From Climacium dendroides (Eukaryota; Streptophyta; Bryopsida; Hypnales; Climaciaceae), in the NCBI GenBank assembly GCA_950106755.1, contig OX467082.1, positions 10,354,001 through 10,418,000 of the forward strand: 64,000 nucleotides of DNA. Reading direction: 5' to 3'. The notes under the pieces were generated by a model that had not been told where the DNA came from, searched no databases, and saw only the letters and a list, made by a program, of their open reading frames with translations. Shown here piece after piece: positions 22,538-34,006 of this stretch. The translations under genes and the position numbers were made by a program. The stretch's first letter is position 1, and each line of letters opens with the position of its first letter.

Positions 22538-23339
22538 TCATACTACTAAAATCATAAGTCCCTTTGTAACATCACAAATGCTACCATTAATACTAGGGGC
22601 TTGTACTTGCTATGCTACACATTCATTGTATCATATATTAATAAAAAAATTGATATATTTCCAATCATGCATACATAGAAATCATATTTTCACATAATGT
22701 AATATTATTGAAATAGAGTAGTAATTCATGATCACATCTGTAATATCACTCTTTTTACAAAGGGTGATATTATAGAAATAATATAGTCGTTGCAATTGAG
22801 GTGATATTAAAGAGGATCAATATGCTGATATTGTAAAGATAATAATTCTATTGCTTTTCTTGGCTATATATTTCTTTTGCATTTTTATGATTTTGTGCTT
22901 TTGGGAGCTTTGAGCTTCTGATTTCAATTTTCTATTGTTCCTACCAAATGATTTGAGAAATTTATTGGATTGAACCGATTTTGGATTTCACAACCATTAA
23001 ATTGTTCATGAAGCTTTTGAGATTTACAAGTTTTTCCTTTCAATTCTTCAATTTAGATTGCCATTGTTTGTAACAATTGAGCCAAATTTTTAATGCATTC
23101 TAATGTATGTGTATCTTTTACCATATTCATCATTCATTAAATTTCTAATGTTTATTTCAGTCTATGCTTATTTATTAAAATAATTATATGAAGATTTTAT
23201 TAAAAAAAATTATATGAAGATTTTAGTAATTTTTATCTGAAGATTTATTGAAATTCTTGCTTTATTATCTATTTAATACATAAAAATTCTAATGAAATTC
23301 TAGTGATGAATGCATAGCATAGCAAGCGCAAACCACTAG
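22538..23339 (+). mobile_element. Non-autonomous Helitron, copy 4
   Basis: Starts TCATACTACTAAAATCATAA after A (22537) and ends AACCACTAG before T (23340). It lies only 8 bp after the end of copy 2; those 8 bp (TCATACTA) are themselves a copy of the Helitron start. The inverted subterminal segments are present near 22596 and 23310. The interior contains the repeated TGATATTA motifs. Confidence 0.82.
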
Positions 23340-24300
23340 TGTATTTAAAAAAAATATATGTATAAAACGTAGAATCTCATCGATATAACCATTCTTGTTA
23401 GGATTGGCATTCTTTGCTAAATAATGAATTCAAATAATGGAAATTGTGATGCACTAGATGCTTAGAAATAGAGAGATTCACCATTTTCTCCATATAAAAA
23501 ATTTCTGTGAAAAAGTACAATTCCAAAATAATATCCTAAAACTTTATCATTTGTATTTAAAATTATTTTCTTACCAAATTTAACAATTGGTTAGAATATA
23601 TTTTTTCACAATTATGAGGATGAATTGAATGGGTTCTTTTCAAACCATAAATCTTTAAATTAATGGGATTAAAATCCTTCATTTTATTGTCTCTTGTTTT
23701 GCAATAGTATAAGAATGAATTTTTTATGTTTGTTTACTATTACTTTGTATTTCTTTGGAAAAAATCTAAAATTATTGTAAATTTTTTTAACCAAAAAATG
23801 AAGAAAATTCATATCAAATGCAAACGAGCTCAGAAAATTTGAAGTTCTTACAATAAATGCAGATTATAGTGTAGAGCATTTATCATGGCATAAATCAAAA
23901 TTAGAGTATCTTTATAAAATAAAAAAACTAAAAATTCCTTAGTTATAAGTCCAAAGTTCTTTTTTTGGATAAAATATAGGATCTTTCAAATTCTTCACAT
24001 TTTTGAATTTGAATAGAAACTAAACTTCATGATCTTTATGTCATTAGTTGGATTTGAATACTAATAGATCATCTTTATGACTAGAATTCACATTAAGATT
24101 AAATAACAAAAAAAGGCCAAAAATATACTACAAGGATGATGAGTGGATTAAGCAACAATAATCTTTTAGGAAATAAATTATATTATGATGAGAGAATATG
24201 CCAAACTATTATTTAATAATTGGCATTCAAGCGCCCTCTCTCCTTTGAAATTGAATGATAAATTATTTTTCTCCATTTAATAGTCGTCCTCGAAGTCTTT
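23340..24300 (+). repeat. Dispersed repeat family V, copy 1
   Basis: Diverged copies occur at 43750-44480 and, for the distal part, 47100-47490. Shared blocks include AATAATGAATTCA(A/T)ATAAT at about 23422 and TTTTCAAACCATAAATC at about 23637, both aligned with 43830 and 44025. AT-rich; no reading frame of note; type unknown. Confidence 0.5.
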
Positions 24301-25499
24301 TAATGAACATAAGACAACTTCCACACCGTCCTTGGGTTAATACCTAAAAACCCAAGACCTTTTCAAGTTCAAATTCATCATTGCTATTGATGCTTTAAAG
24401 ATCTAAATGTCAATAACTTATATAAATCTCAACCGTACAATCTTGTAGTCATCACCCCTAAAATCCTAAGACACAATCCAGGCCGCTGAGATTAGGTTTG
24501 AAGTCTAACTGTTGATCGGCTTGGTGAAGGGCTGGAACGCTCATTGGCGGCCCCGACTCCGCCGCTCCTTGCACTCTGCCTCAAGCTCCGCAGGGTAAGC
24601 CCAGGGTGGATGGTGGGGTTTGTGATCTACGCGCAGACCTTAGAAGTAGACCTTTTGTTTTGCGTTTCAAAAGTCAATGAGCGGGTTTACTGGCGCAGTA
24701 ACAATTCCGTGAAGACAAGACGACGCAGATTTCGTTAGCCCTGCACCGTGAGGGCTGGGTTGAGGTAACCCGCATTTCCGCGCCCTCATCTGCGCACGCT
24801 GCACGTTAGCGTCATGTGCGTGGGTCTCTCGAGAGCGCGGCTTTCCCTCGCTGGTCTCCTGCGTGAGTACGTGTGCTACTCCAACAGCGTCCTGTGCAGC
24901 TCAGCCGAACAGCAGGTGGACACAGTTTCTTTTCTCGATCGAAATTGCGTTTCTCAATCGAAGTTTCTTTCGCAGTCGAATTTGTGTACACTTTAATTTC
25001 CGTAAGCTTTGTCCGTTTCTTCGAATCGCTGGTTTCAGTTTCAAAACTTCAGGCACTTCCTTGCTTGCATAGCTGAAGGCTTCTTGACAAATTTATGAGT
25101 TGTGTTTGCTTGGCTGGGTGTACGGCTTGGCAGGTTCTGCATCGATGCTTGCAGACAATATTAGAAGCCAAGAAGCTGCTAAGTGAAGTCGGCACTATTC
25201 TTGTTGATGTTCAGGTGCATTTCGATATCTTCTACATCCAATTTGAAAATGACTGTAGCCCTTTGAGGATTTGTGTAAACGTTTTACATCCTCTGAAGAA
25301 ATGACGAGTGCTTGTTTCGTAATTCATATATGGTTTTCAATGTTTCCACAGTTTATCACTATATCCTCCGAAGGGGCAGGCACTGCCTCACTACTACTCA
25401 AAGTCTAAATCAAATTTGAAAGTTTATATCATGAGGATGAATGAATGTGTTGGTGAACGATTTAATATAAAATGAAACAAAAGAAAGTCCCCATGTGAG
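24301..25499 (+). pseudogene. GC-rich island with exon-like fragments
   Basis: CpG-rich from about 24480. Short candidate exons include 25160-25213 between an acceptor-like GATGCTTGCAG and a donor-like CAG/GTGCAT, reading TILEAKKLLSEVGTILVDVQ. The same frame is open from 25095 to 25304. No complete gene model could be assembled and no family was recognised. The CpG content suggests an active promoter region in the past or present. Confidence 0.3.
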
Positions 25500-25793
25500 T
25501 TATTCAATGGTTCTAATAAAACATGTCGTTTGTCGAACTTTGTGGTTAATGCTTAGTATGTCATCCCATTCGACGTGTTTGATAGGTGGTTGTGGGAGAT
25601 GCGGCAGAATGGCAGATGGCTGAAGGCACTTGGATATTTTGTAACAGTACCGTTCTGGACATATCTTGAGTAGGCCAACACTCGTCGCATCCTTTAGGTC
25701 GGTTATCCACTCCATAAATTTATTCCAATTCATTCGCAGTGGGGATTCCCGACCCTGTTTCACTGCAACTGAAGAATCAGATCTATTGAACAT
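25500..25793 (-). pseudogene. Exon-like open frame, unidentified, minus strand
   Basis: A 97-residue minus-strand frame includes PLRMNWNKFMEWITDLKDAT, VGLLKICPERYCYKISKCLQ and LPHLPQPPIKHVEWDDILSI. Its composition is protein-like and unlike the surrounding AT-driven frames. A CAG acceptor lies in TTCTTCAG at about 25768. A decayed, AT-shifted copy lies at about 37960-38100. No family assigned; its relation to the plus-strand exon at 26016 is unclear. Confidence 0.35.
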
Positions 25794-26015
25794 CGCTCAG
25801 AGTTGGTGTTGGCCTGAGTTTCTGGTGGTCAAATCACAATCTTGAAGCAGTGTTTTGAATCTGAGGATTACTCTATTGCCTTTTTATGTTTCCATTTCCT
25901 CTCATTGTAGTAAATGGTCCTATTCAAGCGTGGGACGTCACAGTTTTGCATTCCAGTGCATGCTCCTGCAGTGAATCCTGTTTCCTGACCTGACCAGAGG
26001 GATTTTTGGTGACAG

Positions 26016-26547
26016 CTGGATGGGCCGCGAGTTCCGAGCCCTCCCTTAATCCGTGGTCGAGCATTTCGGAAACGCAGCTTACACGAGCTCTCGAGAAGTG
26101 AACTTGTGTCCGAGTTAAACCGACTGCACAGTTCCAATGGCAGGGAGCGCGTGATAGATGTGAAGGTGATCAAGGAGCTGGAGTGCATTCTTTTCCAACA
26201 TGATGCTGCTTCTTTGTCATGTGTTGTGTATGGTTGGGTAAGCATAATTCATTCAAGTCCCGGGATTATTCCCTTATGCTGCTAATCGATGGCAGTTTTT
26301 GTTTACGACATTGAATTTTCCAGTTCCGACATTGCATCTGAATTGTTTGATGGATTTGGAGGAGTTCCTCCTTTCAAGACGTTCTCCATCAAACTTCACT
26401 TTCTCATCGAAATTGACGTGTGAATTTAGAGGCTTCTTGGCTTTAAATCAAGGCCTTCTTGGCTCTAAATCGTTAATAATTAGCGTTCTAAGACACCCGA
26501 ATTTGGCCTCTTATTTTCTGAGGAGTTTTGATATGTCCTTCCAATGA
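26016..26547 (+). pseudogene. Two-exon gene fragment (copy 1), unidentified
   Basis: Exon A (26016-26237) is bounded by GACAG and GTAAGC. It reads LDGPRVPSPPLIRGRAFRKR, then SLHELSRSELVSELNRLHSS, then VIDVKVIKELECILFQHDAA, then SLSCVVYGW. Exon B starts at 26296 after GATGGCAG. In phase with exon A it stays open to a TGA at 26545-26547. However, the changes between copies fit better with a different frame that reads DIEFSSSDIASELFDGFGGV. The same two exons recur in decayed form at 39580-39850 and 59630-59860. No family recognised; this is the best-preserved copy. Confidence 0.4.
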
Positions 26548-28614
26548 CTTTCTTTTGTTGAGTTAGTTTATTCTTTCCCTCCACTTGCTATGCTCTCAGT
26601 GATTTTGACAGTAAAGCTTTCGACGCCATCTGACTTGCGTATCCCATTGAGGACTTGCGTAAAGTTTTTTGTCCTTAATGAAAACGACAGGAGTACTTCT
26701 TTTGGAATTCATGTAGGTTGTCGATTGCTTATGACTATGTTGTAAGAAGAAGAAGGCGCTGCCTTTCTCTAATATTTGGAGCATTGTATAGCATGACGCC
26801 AATGTCTGTAATCTAACGCAATGAAACAGTGCCCTGACAAAATCGTGAACCTTGTCTTCGGTAATCGTGGTTACCGGTTCCTGAACGCCGTCACCGGAGA
26901 CTGTTACTAGCCTTTGTCTGCAAGAAGTTCCGCGTTTGATTCGCCGCCCTCGTTCAGTTCTTCGCTCTGTTTCGATTTCCTTTGGGTTTGGTTTGTTCTT
27001 CGAGTTTTTGTTCTGTTGGGATTCTGGTCGTATGGTGCTATGAGCTTTTCTCTGTTCGGGAGGTTTTGTACCATACTAGGGATTCTGGCGAGCTTTTCGT
27101 CGGTTTGAGCGTGTCGGTATCGAGAGATCTTGCGTTTTTTCCTTAGGATTTGCAGGGCGCGCCCATCAGTTCTTGCTTTATCTTTATTGTAATGGATACT
27201 TGTCTCTGTTGGTTATTCCCTGTTCGTTGCGGAGGGTTTGTTCGAGTGCAGTCACTGGAGCGGACTCTCAACCCTGATCAAAGTTGTATTATCCATTTGT
27301 GTGATTTTGATATCCGCGGATATGACAGTTGTGAGCCTCCTTATTGAATGTTCCAGCATCCCGATTATCGGAGAATGGAATCTTTTGTTGATTTTTCATT
27401 TTTGAAATGCGCTACTTATTTGCTTAGACTGTGTTTTCTTAAATCCATCTTGGAAGTGTCTGCTTAGAAGAAGCTGTAGTGACACATCCAAAGATTCGTT
27501 TTCTGGTCCTCCTGACTGAGCTCGCCATCCCTTGCCTCGTTGTGCTATTCGTTTTGCTTGTCAAGTTGGACGCCTGATTAGGAGGTTTGACTTTGTGCGG
27601 CATCTGAGTCGTTTTCTCTTCTATAGCTTTGCAGTCCATTTTGAACTCTGGATTAAGAAATCGATATCCGGTGTGTATACGAAGGCATGCAGATCTAGAG
27701 GGCTTGATGTGTGGAACGTCCATAAGCTGGCAACTCTTCTGCGGATATGATCCGTAGTTTCATGAATGTTTTTGATTCCATGTTAAGCGATGCAATGAGA
27801 TTCGCTCGATTATGGGACCTTCTTGGTTGACCATTGTCGAAATGCTTTAGATCATGTCAGCACTGTTTTAAAGCCGTAATGGAATCCTGGATTACATGCT
27901 TGCGGTTGGGCATTGTTAATCACCAGACGCGGTAAAGAACATTGCTCGCGTTGATCAGAAATAATTAAAATTGTACCGTATGAGGTACTCAAAACTGCTA
28001 AATATAATTCGAGACCCACGAGCAAGTGTTATATATGACCGGTTTGCGTCTTATGTCTGTAATCTGTGTTTTCTTGTCAAGCTGTGCCGTGTAGTTTGGT
28101 ATTGGTTGTTGATTATGAATTTCTTTTCGGGCGCACCCAGTTGTCCATGTCAACCCGGAATGATATGCGGATCCTTAATTTGCGGGCAATTTAGTGATGC
28201 TGACATGATCTGTGCTGCTTCATCTGCAGGGTGTACTTTCTTAATTTTTTCAAGTGTTTCCAGGAATTACTCCGGACAGTCCTTGGATTAATTCTTAAAG
28301 TGATTATCAAATCCACTAGAGGGACGGAGGTTTGCAAACCTTTTTGCGACAAACAACTGTTGTATACGTGTGTCTTTGAACTCCACCCTTACATCATGAA
28401 GTCTTCCACTTGCTGAGAAGAGACAAGTTACGTTGTATGTGCGTATTCACGCCATGGTTTCTTTCTATTCAATTACCTTGTTTATTGTGGCGACATGATT
28501 TCCTTTTCTATCCTGGCTTTCCAAGGCCACAGGTAGAGTGACTTGTGTGAATCGGGTGAATTGCAGACTCGTGGGTTTTTTTCAGATCTGCCAACTCCTT
28601 TTTCGTTTCTCGCA
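26548..28614 (+). promoter_or_regulatory. CpG-rich region upstream of the TIR-NBS-LRR pseudogene
   Basis: From about 26830 the sequence is GC- and CpG-richer than its surroundings and leads to the start codon at 28615. Acceptor-like sites (for example GGATTTGCAG at about 27147 and ATTGCAG at about 28560) and T-rich stretches suggest a spliced 5' untranslated leader. Short reading frames on both strands look incidental. No TATA box or transcription start could be fixed. Confidence 0.35.
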
Positions 28615-31013
28615 ATGGGTGGTGTGTTCTCCAATTTTCGAGCTGCCTTTATTATGAGTCCCCGTGAGAGTGACGCAAGGCCTGCCAAGAGACCCCCTGA
28701 GAGTGACGCAAGGTCTGCCAAGAGATTGCGTGTAGCTGAAGGTATGGTTAATTCACACTTGGTCTCACTACTAATCTGCCCTTTTCTTATTTAATTTTGA
28801 AGTATCATTATTTACAGTTTTATAATGCTCACCCTTGAATTTGTATGCAAACATATTTTGATGGAATTTGGATGTGGTGATTTCTGAAGTAGATTGATCA
28901 TGTGGTGCAGGTGCGTTTGAAAACTATGATGTTTTCATAAGTCATAGAGGCCCTGATACGAAGACGGGTTTTGTGGGCTTCCTAGACAAAGATTTGAGAA
29001 GAGTTGGTTTGCATCCTTTTTTGGATTGGAAATCCATTGTTGAAGGACAAGAGTGTTGAGAATGGATTGAGCATGCAATCCAAAGGACACCCTTAGCCCT
29101 AGTCATCTTTTCGGAGGGTTTTACACAATCGGAGTGGTGTTTGAGAGAATTACATACAATGTTGGCTTGTCCTTCAGTGAAGGTGTTGTCCATCCTCTAC
29201 AATGTTAAGCCGAGGGATTTCAGAAGTTGATAGGGAGGCATGACAAGACCATTATTGAAGAGTGCAAGGTTGATTTGAAACAAGCTTTTGAGATCAGAGG
29301 TTGGGAGTACAAATTGGGTGGCACAAGGTAAATATTTGTGTATGCATTGAAAGCTTTGATGTGTTTGTGGTTGATGTTGGGTTTGACATTGTATTTGTTG
29401 GTAATGGAATTTTGTTGATTTTGTTTGTAGGCTTGAAACAAATTTGGTGCAAGAGGTGGTTGCAAGGGTCTTTGAACTAGCCAATAAGTCCCTTCCCTTG
29501 CATGTGGGTGATCATGTTGTGGGTGTGAAGCAAGTTGCTAAGAACCTCATTCAAATTGTTGGTGAGAAGAAGGTGTTGATGTTGGGTTTGTGGGGAATGG
29601 GTGGAATTGGGAAGTCGACTTTGGCGCGTGAATTATACAATCAATTGGAGAAAGGATTTGATGTGTGGTGTTATGTGGAAGATGTGGTGGAGAAGGTGTA
29701 TCAAGGTGGTGTGCCAAGTGTCCAAAATCTTATTTTGAAGTCTTTGTGTGCAAATGAATGTATGCAAGATATTGTGAACAAGACGGAGGGGAAGCGTATT
29801 TTCGAAGATAGACTATCAAAGAAATCCATTCTTGTGGTATTGGATGATGTTCGTGATTGTAATCAAATGAAATATTTGATGTCACGCCAAATGTTGTTGA
29901 AGGAAAGCAGTATGTGTATCGTCACTTCTCGAGATTGTCGTGTATTTGAGAGGTTAATTCCAGTTGATGCCAATCATGAGGTTTATACTCATGATGTTCA
30001 ATTATTGAGCCAAGAAGATTCTTGAACTGTCTTTGCAAGTCATGCATTTGGAAGTGGTAAGGAAGTACGTGATGATTTTAAAGTTCTTGTTGGAGACGTT
30101 AGCATGGCATGTGGTGGAGTTCTGTTGGTGTTGGAGGTTTGTGGGTCTCTTTTGAAGGGCGAGAAGGATGTGAAGGTATGGAATGAGGTATTGGGCAAGT
30201 TGAAAGATTGCACTATAATAAACAACTAAAAGATATCTAGATGTCTTTGCATTAGCTATGATTCTCTTTCAAAGGAGCATCAAGAAATATTTTTGGATAT
30301 TGCATGTGCATTATTGGGACAATTTGTGGAGATGGCAAAACTTGTGTGGAGATATGGAGTATTGGGTGTGCGAAGTCTTGTAGAGAAGGCCTTGATTAGA
30401 GTGGATGAAGGTGGTGTTTTGGGTATGCATGACCACTTGCGAGACATGGATCCTTTGATTGCTAGCGATGAAAATTTGGTTGTGTGGAAACGGTTGTGGG
30501 GTTTTGAAGGCTTGGCAATGTTGAAGAATGAGGTATGGTTGGTAGATGGTTACCTTGACTTTGATTGATCTTTTTGATAGGGTGTTATGTATTTTCATTG
30601 TGACATAGTAGAGAGAAAATTGATGAGAATATAGTAGGATTTTGTTTTACTTGGTTATTTGCAAGTATCAAAGTTGTGTGTGTTTTTAAGGTTCTCTACT
30701 AGTTCTAAGTTTAATTGATTTTTTAATTTTGTTTGTGCAGGGGTTACTAGGTTCCCTTGAAACTTTAATCCCTCCAAGGGGATATGGAGTTAAAGTTGAT
30801 CTTTCTCTCATGCAGAAATTGCGTATATTTATATGTGAAGATGGCTTGTTTTTGATGTCATTGATTCCAAAATGTTTGCGTTGGCTTCCATGCATCGCAA
30901 TTAGAGATGAACCATTGCAATATATATTTGAATCACCCCAAAACAATGAATTGGTGATATTGTTATTGAAATATTGTTCAATGGAGAGATTGCCTGCGTC
31001 TTTTCTAAATTTA

Positions 31014-33790
31014 AGTAAGTTGAGATGGTTGACTCTCCAAAGTTGTTATCAACTACTGGAGCTGCCTGCATCTTTTGGATCATTGAGCAAGTTGGAGGTG
31101 TTGAATCTAAGTTGGTGCAGAAAACTTGTGCAACTACCAGATGCATTTGGTGGCCTCCAAAACTTGATGAACTTGGATCTCTGTTTGAGTGGAATCCAAC
31201 GTTTACTTGAATCTTTTGGAACATTGAGCAAGTTGGAGGTGTTGAATCTAAGTAGCTGCAGTGAACTTGTGCTACTACCAGATTCATTTGGAGCCCTCCA
31301 AAACTTGATGAATTTGAATCTCGAGGAGAGTGGAATCCAACGTTTACCTGACTCTTTTGGAACATTGAGCAAGTTGCAGGTGTTGAATCTAAGTAGCTGC
31401 AATGAACTTGTGCAACTACCAGATTCATTTGGGAGGCTCCAAAATTTGATGAACTTGAATCTCCATTTGAGTAGAATCCAACGTTTACCTGAATCTTTTG
31501 GAATATTGAGCAAGTTGGAGGTGTTGAGTCTAAGTCGGTGCAAGCAACTTGTGCTACTACCAGATTCATTTGAGGGGCTCTAGAATTTGATGAACTTGAA
31601 TCTCGAGGAGAGTGGAATCCAACGTTTACCTGAATCTTTTGGAACATTGAGCAAGTTGGAGGTGTTGAATCTAAGTTGCTGCAGTCAACTTGTACATCTA
31701 CCAGATTCATTTGGAGGGCTCCAGAATTTGATGAACTTGAATCTCTATTTGAGTGGAATCCAACGTTTACCTGAATCTTTTAGAAAAGTGAGCAAGTTGC
31801 AGGTGTTAGATCTAAGTTGCTGTAGTGAACTTGTGCAACTACCAGATTCATTTGGGGGGTTCCAGAATTTGATGAACTTGAATCAATGTTTTAGTAGAAT
31901 CCAACGTTTACCTGAATCTTTTGGAACATTGAGCAAGTTGAAGGTGTTGAATCTAAGTTGGTGCTGGAAACTTGTGCAACTATCAGATTCATTTGGTGGC
32001 CTCCAAAACTTGATGAACTTGAATCTCGAGGAGAGTGGAATCCAACGTTTACCTGAATCTTTTGGAACATTGAGCAAGTTGAAGGTGTTGAATCTAAATA
32101 GGTGCAGTGAACTTGTATGACTATCAAATTCCTTTGGAGGCCTCCAGAACTTGATGAACTTGAGTCTCTTGGAGAGTGGAATCGAATGTTTACCTGAATC
32201 TTTTGGAACATTGAGCAAATTGCAGGTGTTGAATCTAAGTAGGTGCTGGAAACTTGTGTTGCTACCAGATTCATTTGGAGCCCTCCAGAACTTGATGAAC
32301 TTGGATCTCCGTTGGAGTAGAATCCAACGTTTACTTGAACCTTTTGGAACATTGAGCAAGTTGGAGGTGTTAATCTAAGTCGGTGCAGGAAACTTGTGCT
32401 GCTACCAGATTCATTTGGAGCCCTCCAAAACTTGATGAACTTGAATCTCAATTACAATGGAATCCAACGTTTACCTGAACCTTTTGGAACATTGAGCAAG
32501 TTGGAGGTGTTGAATCTAGATTGGTGCAGGAAACTTGTGCTTCTACCAGATTCATTTGGAGCCCTCCAAAACTTGATGAACTTGAATCTCCGTTTGAGTG
32601 GAATCCAACGTTTACTTGAATCTTTTGAAACATTGAGCAAGTTGGAAGTGTTGATTCTAGGTTGGTGCAGAAACTTGTACAACTACCAAATTCCTTTGGA
32701 GGCCTCCAATACTTGATGAACTTAAATTTCGAGGAGAATGGAATCCAATGTTTATCTAAATCTTTTGGGACATTGAGCAAGTTGGAGGTGTTGAATCTAA
32801 GTAGTTGCAGTGAAGTTGTGCAACTACGAGATTCATTTGGGGGGCTCCAGAATTTGATGAAATTGAATCTCCATTTGAGTGGAATCCAACTTTTACCTGA
32901 ATCTTTTGGGACATTGAGCAAGTTGGAGGTGTTGAATCTAGGTTCGTGCAGGAAACTTGTGCTACTACCAGATTCATTTGGAACCCTCCAGAACTTGATG
33001 AACTTGATTCTCTATCATAGTGGAATTCAACGTTTACCTGAATCTTTTGGAACATTGAGCAAGTTGGAGGTGTTGAATCTAGGTTCGTGCAGGAAACTTG
33101 TGCTACTACCAGATTCATTTGGAACCCTCCAGAACTTGATGAACTTGATTCTCTATCACAGTGGAATTCAACGTTTACCTGAATCTTTTGGAACATTGAG
33201 CAAGTTGGAGGTGTTGAATCTAGGTTCGTGCAGGAAACTTGTGCTACTACCAGATTCATTTGGAACCCTCCAGAACTTGATGAACTTGATTCTCTATCAT
33301 AGTGGAATTCAAAGTTTATCTAAATCTGTTGGATCATTAAGCAAATTGGAGGTGTTGAATCTAGGTTTGTGTAGTGAACTTGTGCAGCTACTAGATTCAT
33401 TTGGAAGCCTCCAAAACATGAAAAATTTGGATCTCTTTTTCAGTGAAATCCAAAGTTTACTTGAATCTAATGGAACATTGAATAAGTTGGAGGTGATGAA
33501 TCTAAGTTGGTGCAATGAACTTGTACAGCTACCAAATTCATTTGGAAGCCTCTAAAACATGAAAAACTTGAATATGTTTTTCAGTGAAATCCAAAGTTAC
33601 CTGAATCTTCTAGAACATTTAGCAAGTTGAAGGTATTGTATGTAGGTAGTTGTAGTCAACTTGTGAAGCTACCAAATTGATTTGTAGGCCTTCGAAACTT
33701 GATGAACTTGAATCTTTGTAATTATGGAATGCAAAGTTACCCAAATCTTTTGGTAAGTTGAGCAAATTAGAGGTATTGAGTTTAGGTATG
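31014..33790 (+). repeat. LRR array: about 20 tandem 141-bp units (two LRRs each)
   Basis: Each unit encodes 47 residues, a 24- plus 23-residue LRR pair. The pattern is ESFGTLSKLEVLNLS-C--L, then V-LPDSFG-LQNLMNLNL, then --SGIQRLP. The phrase GAGCAAGTTGGAGGTGTTGA recurs every 141 bp (for example 31083, 31224, 31365 and so on, to 33196), with the phase slipping only at the 1-bp deletions. Most units differ by a few per cent to about 15 per cent. The last units (after 33300) are more diverged, with NMKN in place of NLMN. In such receptors the LRR array governs recognition. The long minus-strand frames (up to 269 residues) over this array are shadows of the repeat. Confidence 0.92.
32941..33316 (+). 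repeat. Near-identical LRR units (recent duplication)
   Basis: The 141-bp unit at 32941-33081 and the next at 33082-33222 differ at a single base that I can see (TCATAG versus TCACAG). A third copy matches from 33223 for about 93 bp before diverging at AATTCAAAGTTTATC. Each encodes NLGSCRKLVLLPDSFGTLQN and then LMNLILYHSGIQRLPESFG. The similarity is far above that of other units, so this expansion is the youngest event in the array. Confidence 0.92.
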
Positions 33791-34006
33791 TACTCCAAAT
33801 GCACATGCCCGGACTTTGTAAACATGGGTATTTTCGCGAGTGGAAATTGTCAACAATATATGAACTACAATCATTTGTACTATTTGTTTAAGTACCTCTA
33901 CAAGATGGATACCCTTGACAACGAATTCATTCATGCACTGAGTTATAACTTCAACGAGTTGAAGTTACTTCTAGTTCGAGCAAGCCTCATCACTATTTTG
34001 GATTAG

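Larger units (their letters stand above)
28615..34006 (+). pseudogene. TIR-NBS-LRR (TNL) immune receptor, four exons, decayed
   Basis: Exon 1 (28615-28741) encodes MGGVFSNFRAAFIMS and two copies of an ESDAR(P/S)AKR unit. Exon 2 (28911-29337) is the TIR domain: YDVFISHRGPDTKTGFVGFL, then WIEHAIQRTPLALVIFSEGF, then SEWCLRELHTML. Exon 3 (29431-30532) is the NB-ARC domain: P-loop GMGGIGKSTLA, kinase-2 SILVVLDDV, RNBS-B CIVTSRD, a weak GLPL (GGVLLVLEVCGSL), FLDIAC and MHDHLRDM. Exon 4 (from 30741) holds about 40 LRRs and a short C-terminal tail. All introns are GT-AG and in phase. Breaks: TGA 29057-29059, a 1-bp loss near 29222, TGA 30023-30025, TAA 30227-30229, TAG 31581-31583, TGA 32118-32120, 1-bp losses near 32371, 32670 and 33598, and TAA 33553-33555. 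An intact protein would be a cytoplasmic or nuclear pathogen sensor whose TIR acts in NAD+ cleavage signalling. With this many breaks it is almost surely a pseudogene. Confidence 0.9.

Noticed and set aside
30901..33515. Long minus-strand open frames (up to 269 residues) over the LRR array
   Set aside because: They repeat with the same 141-bp period, lack splice or start context, and are the antisense shadow of the LRR units.
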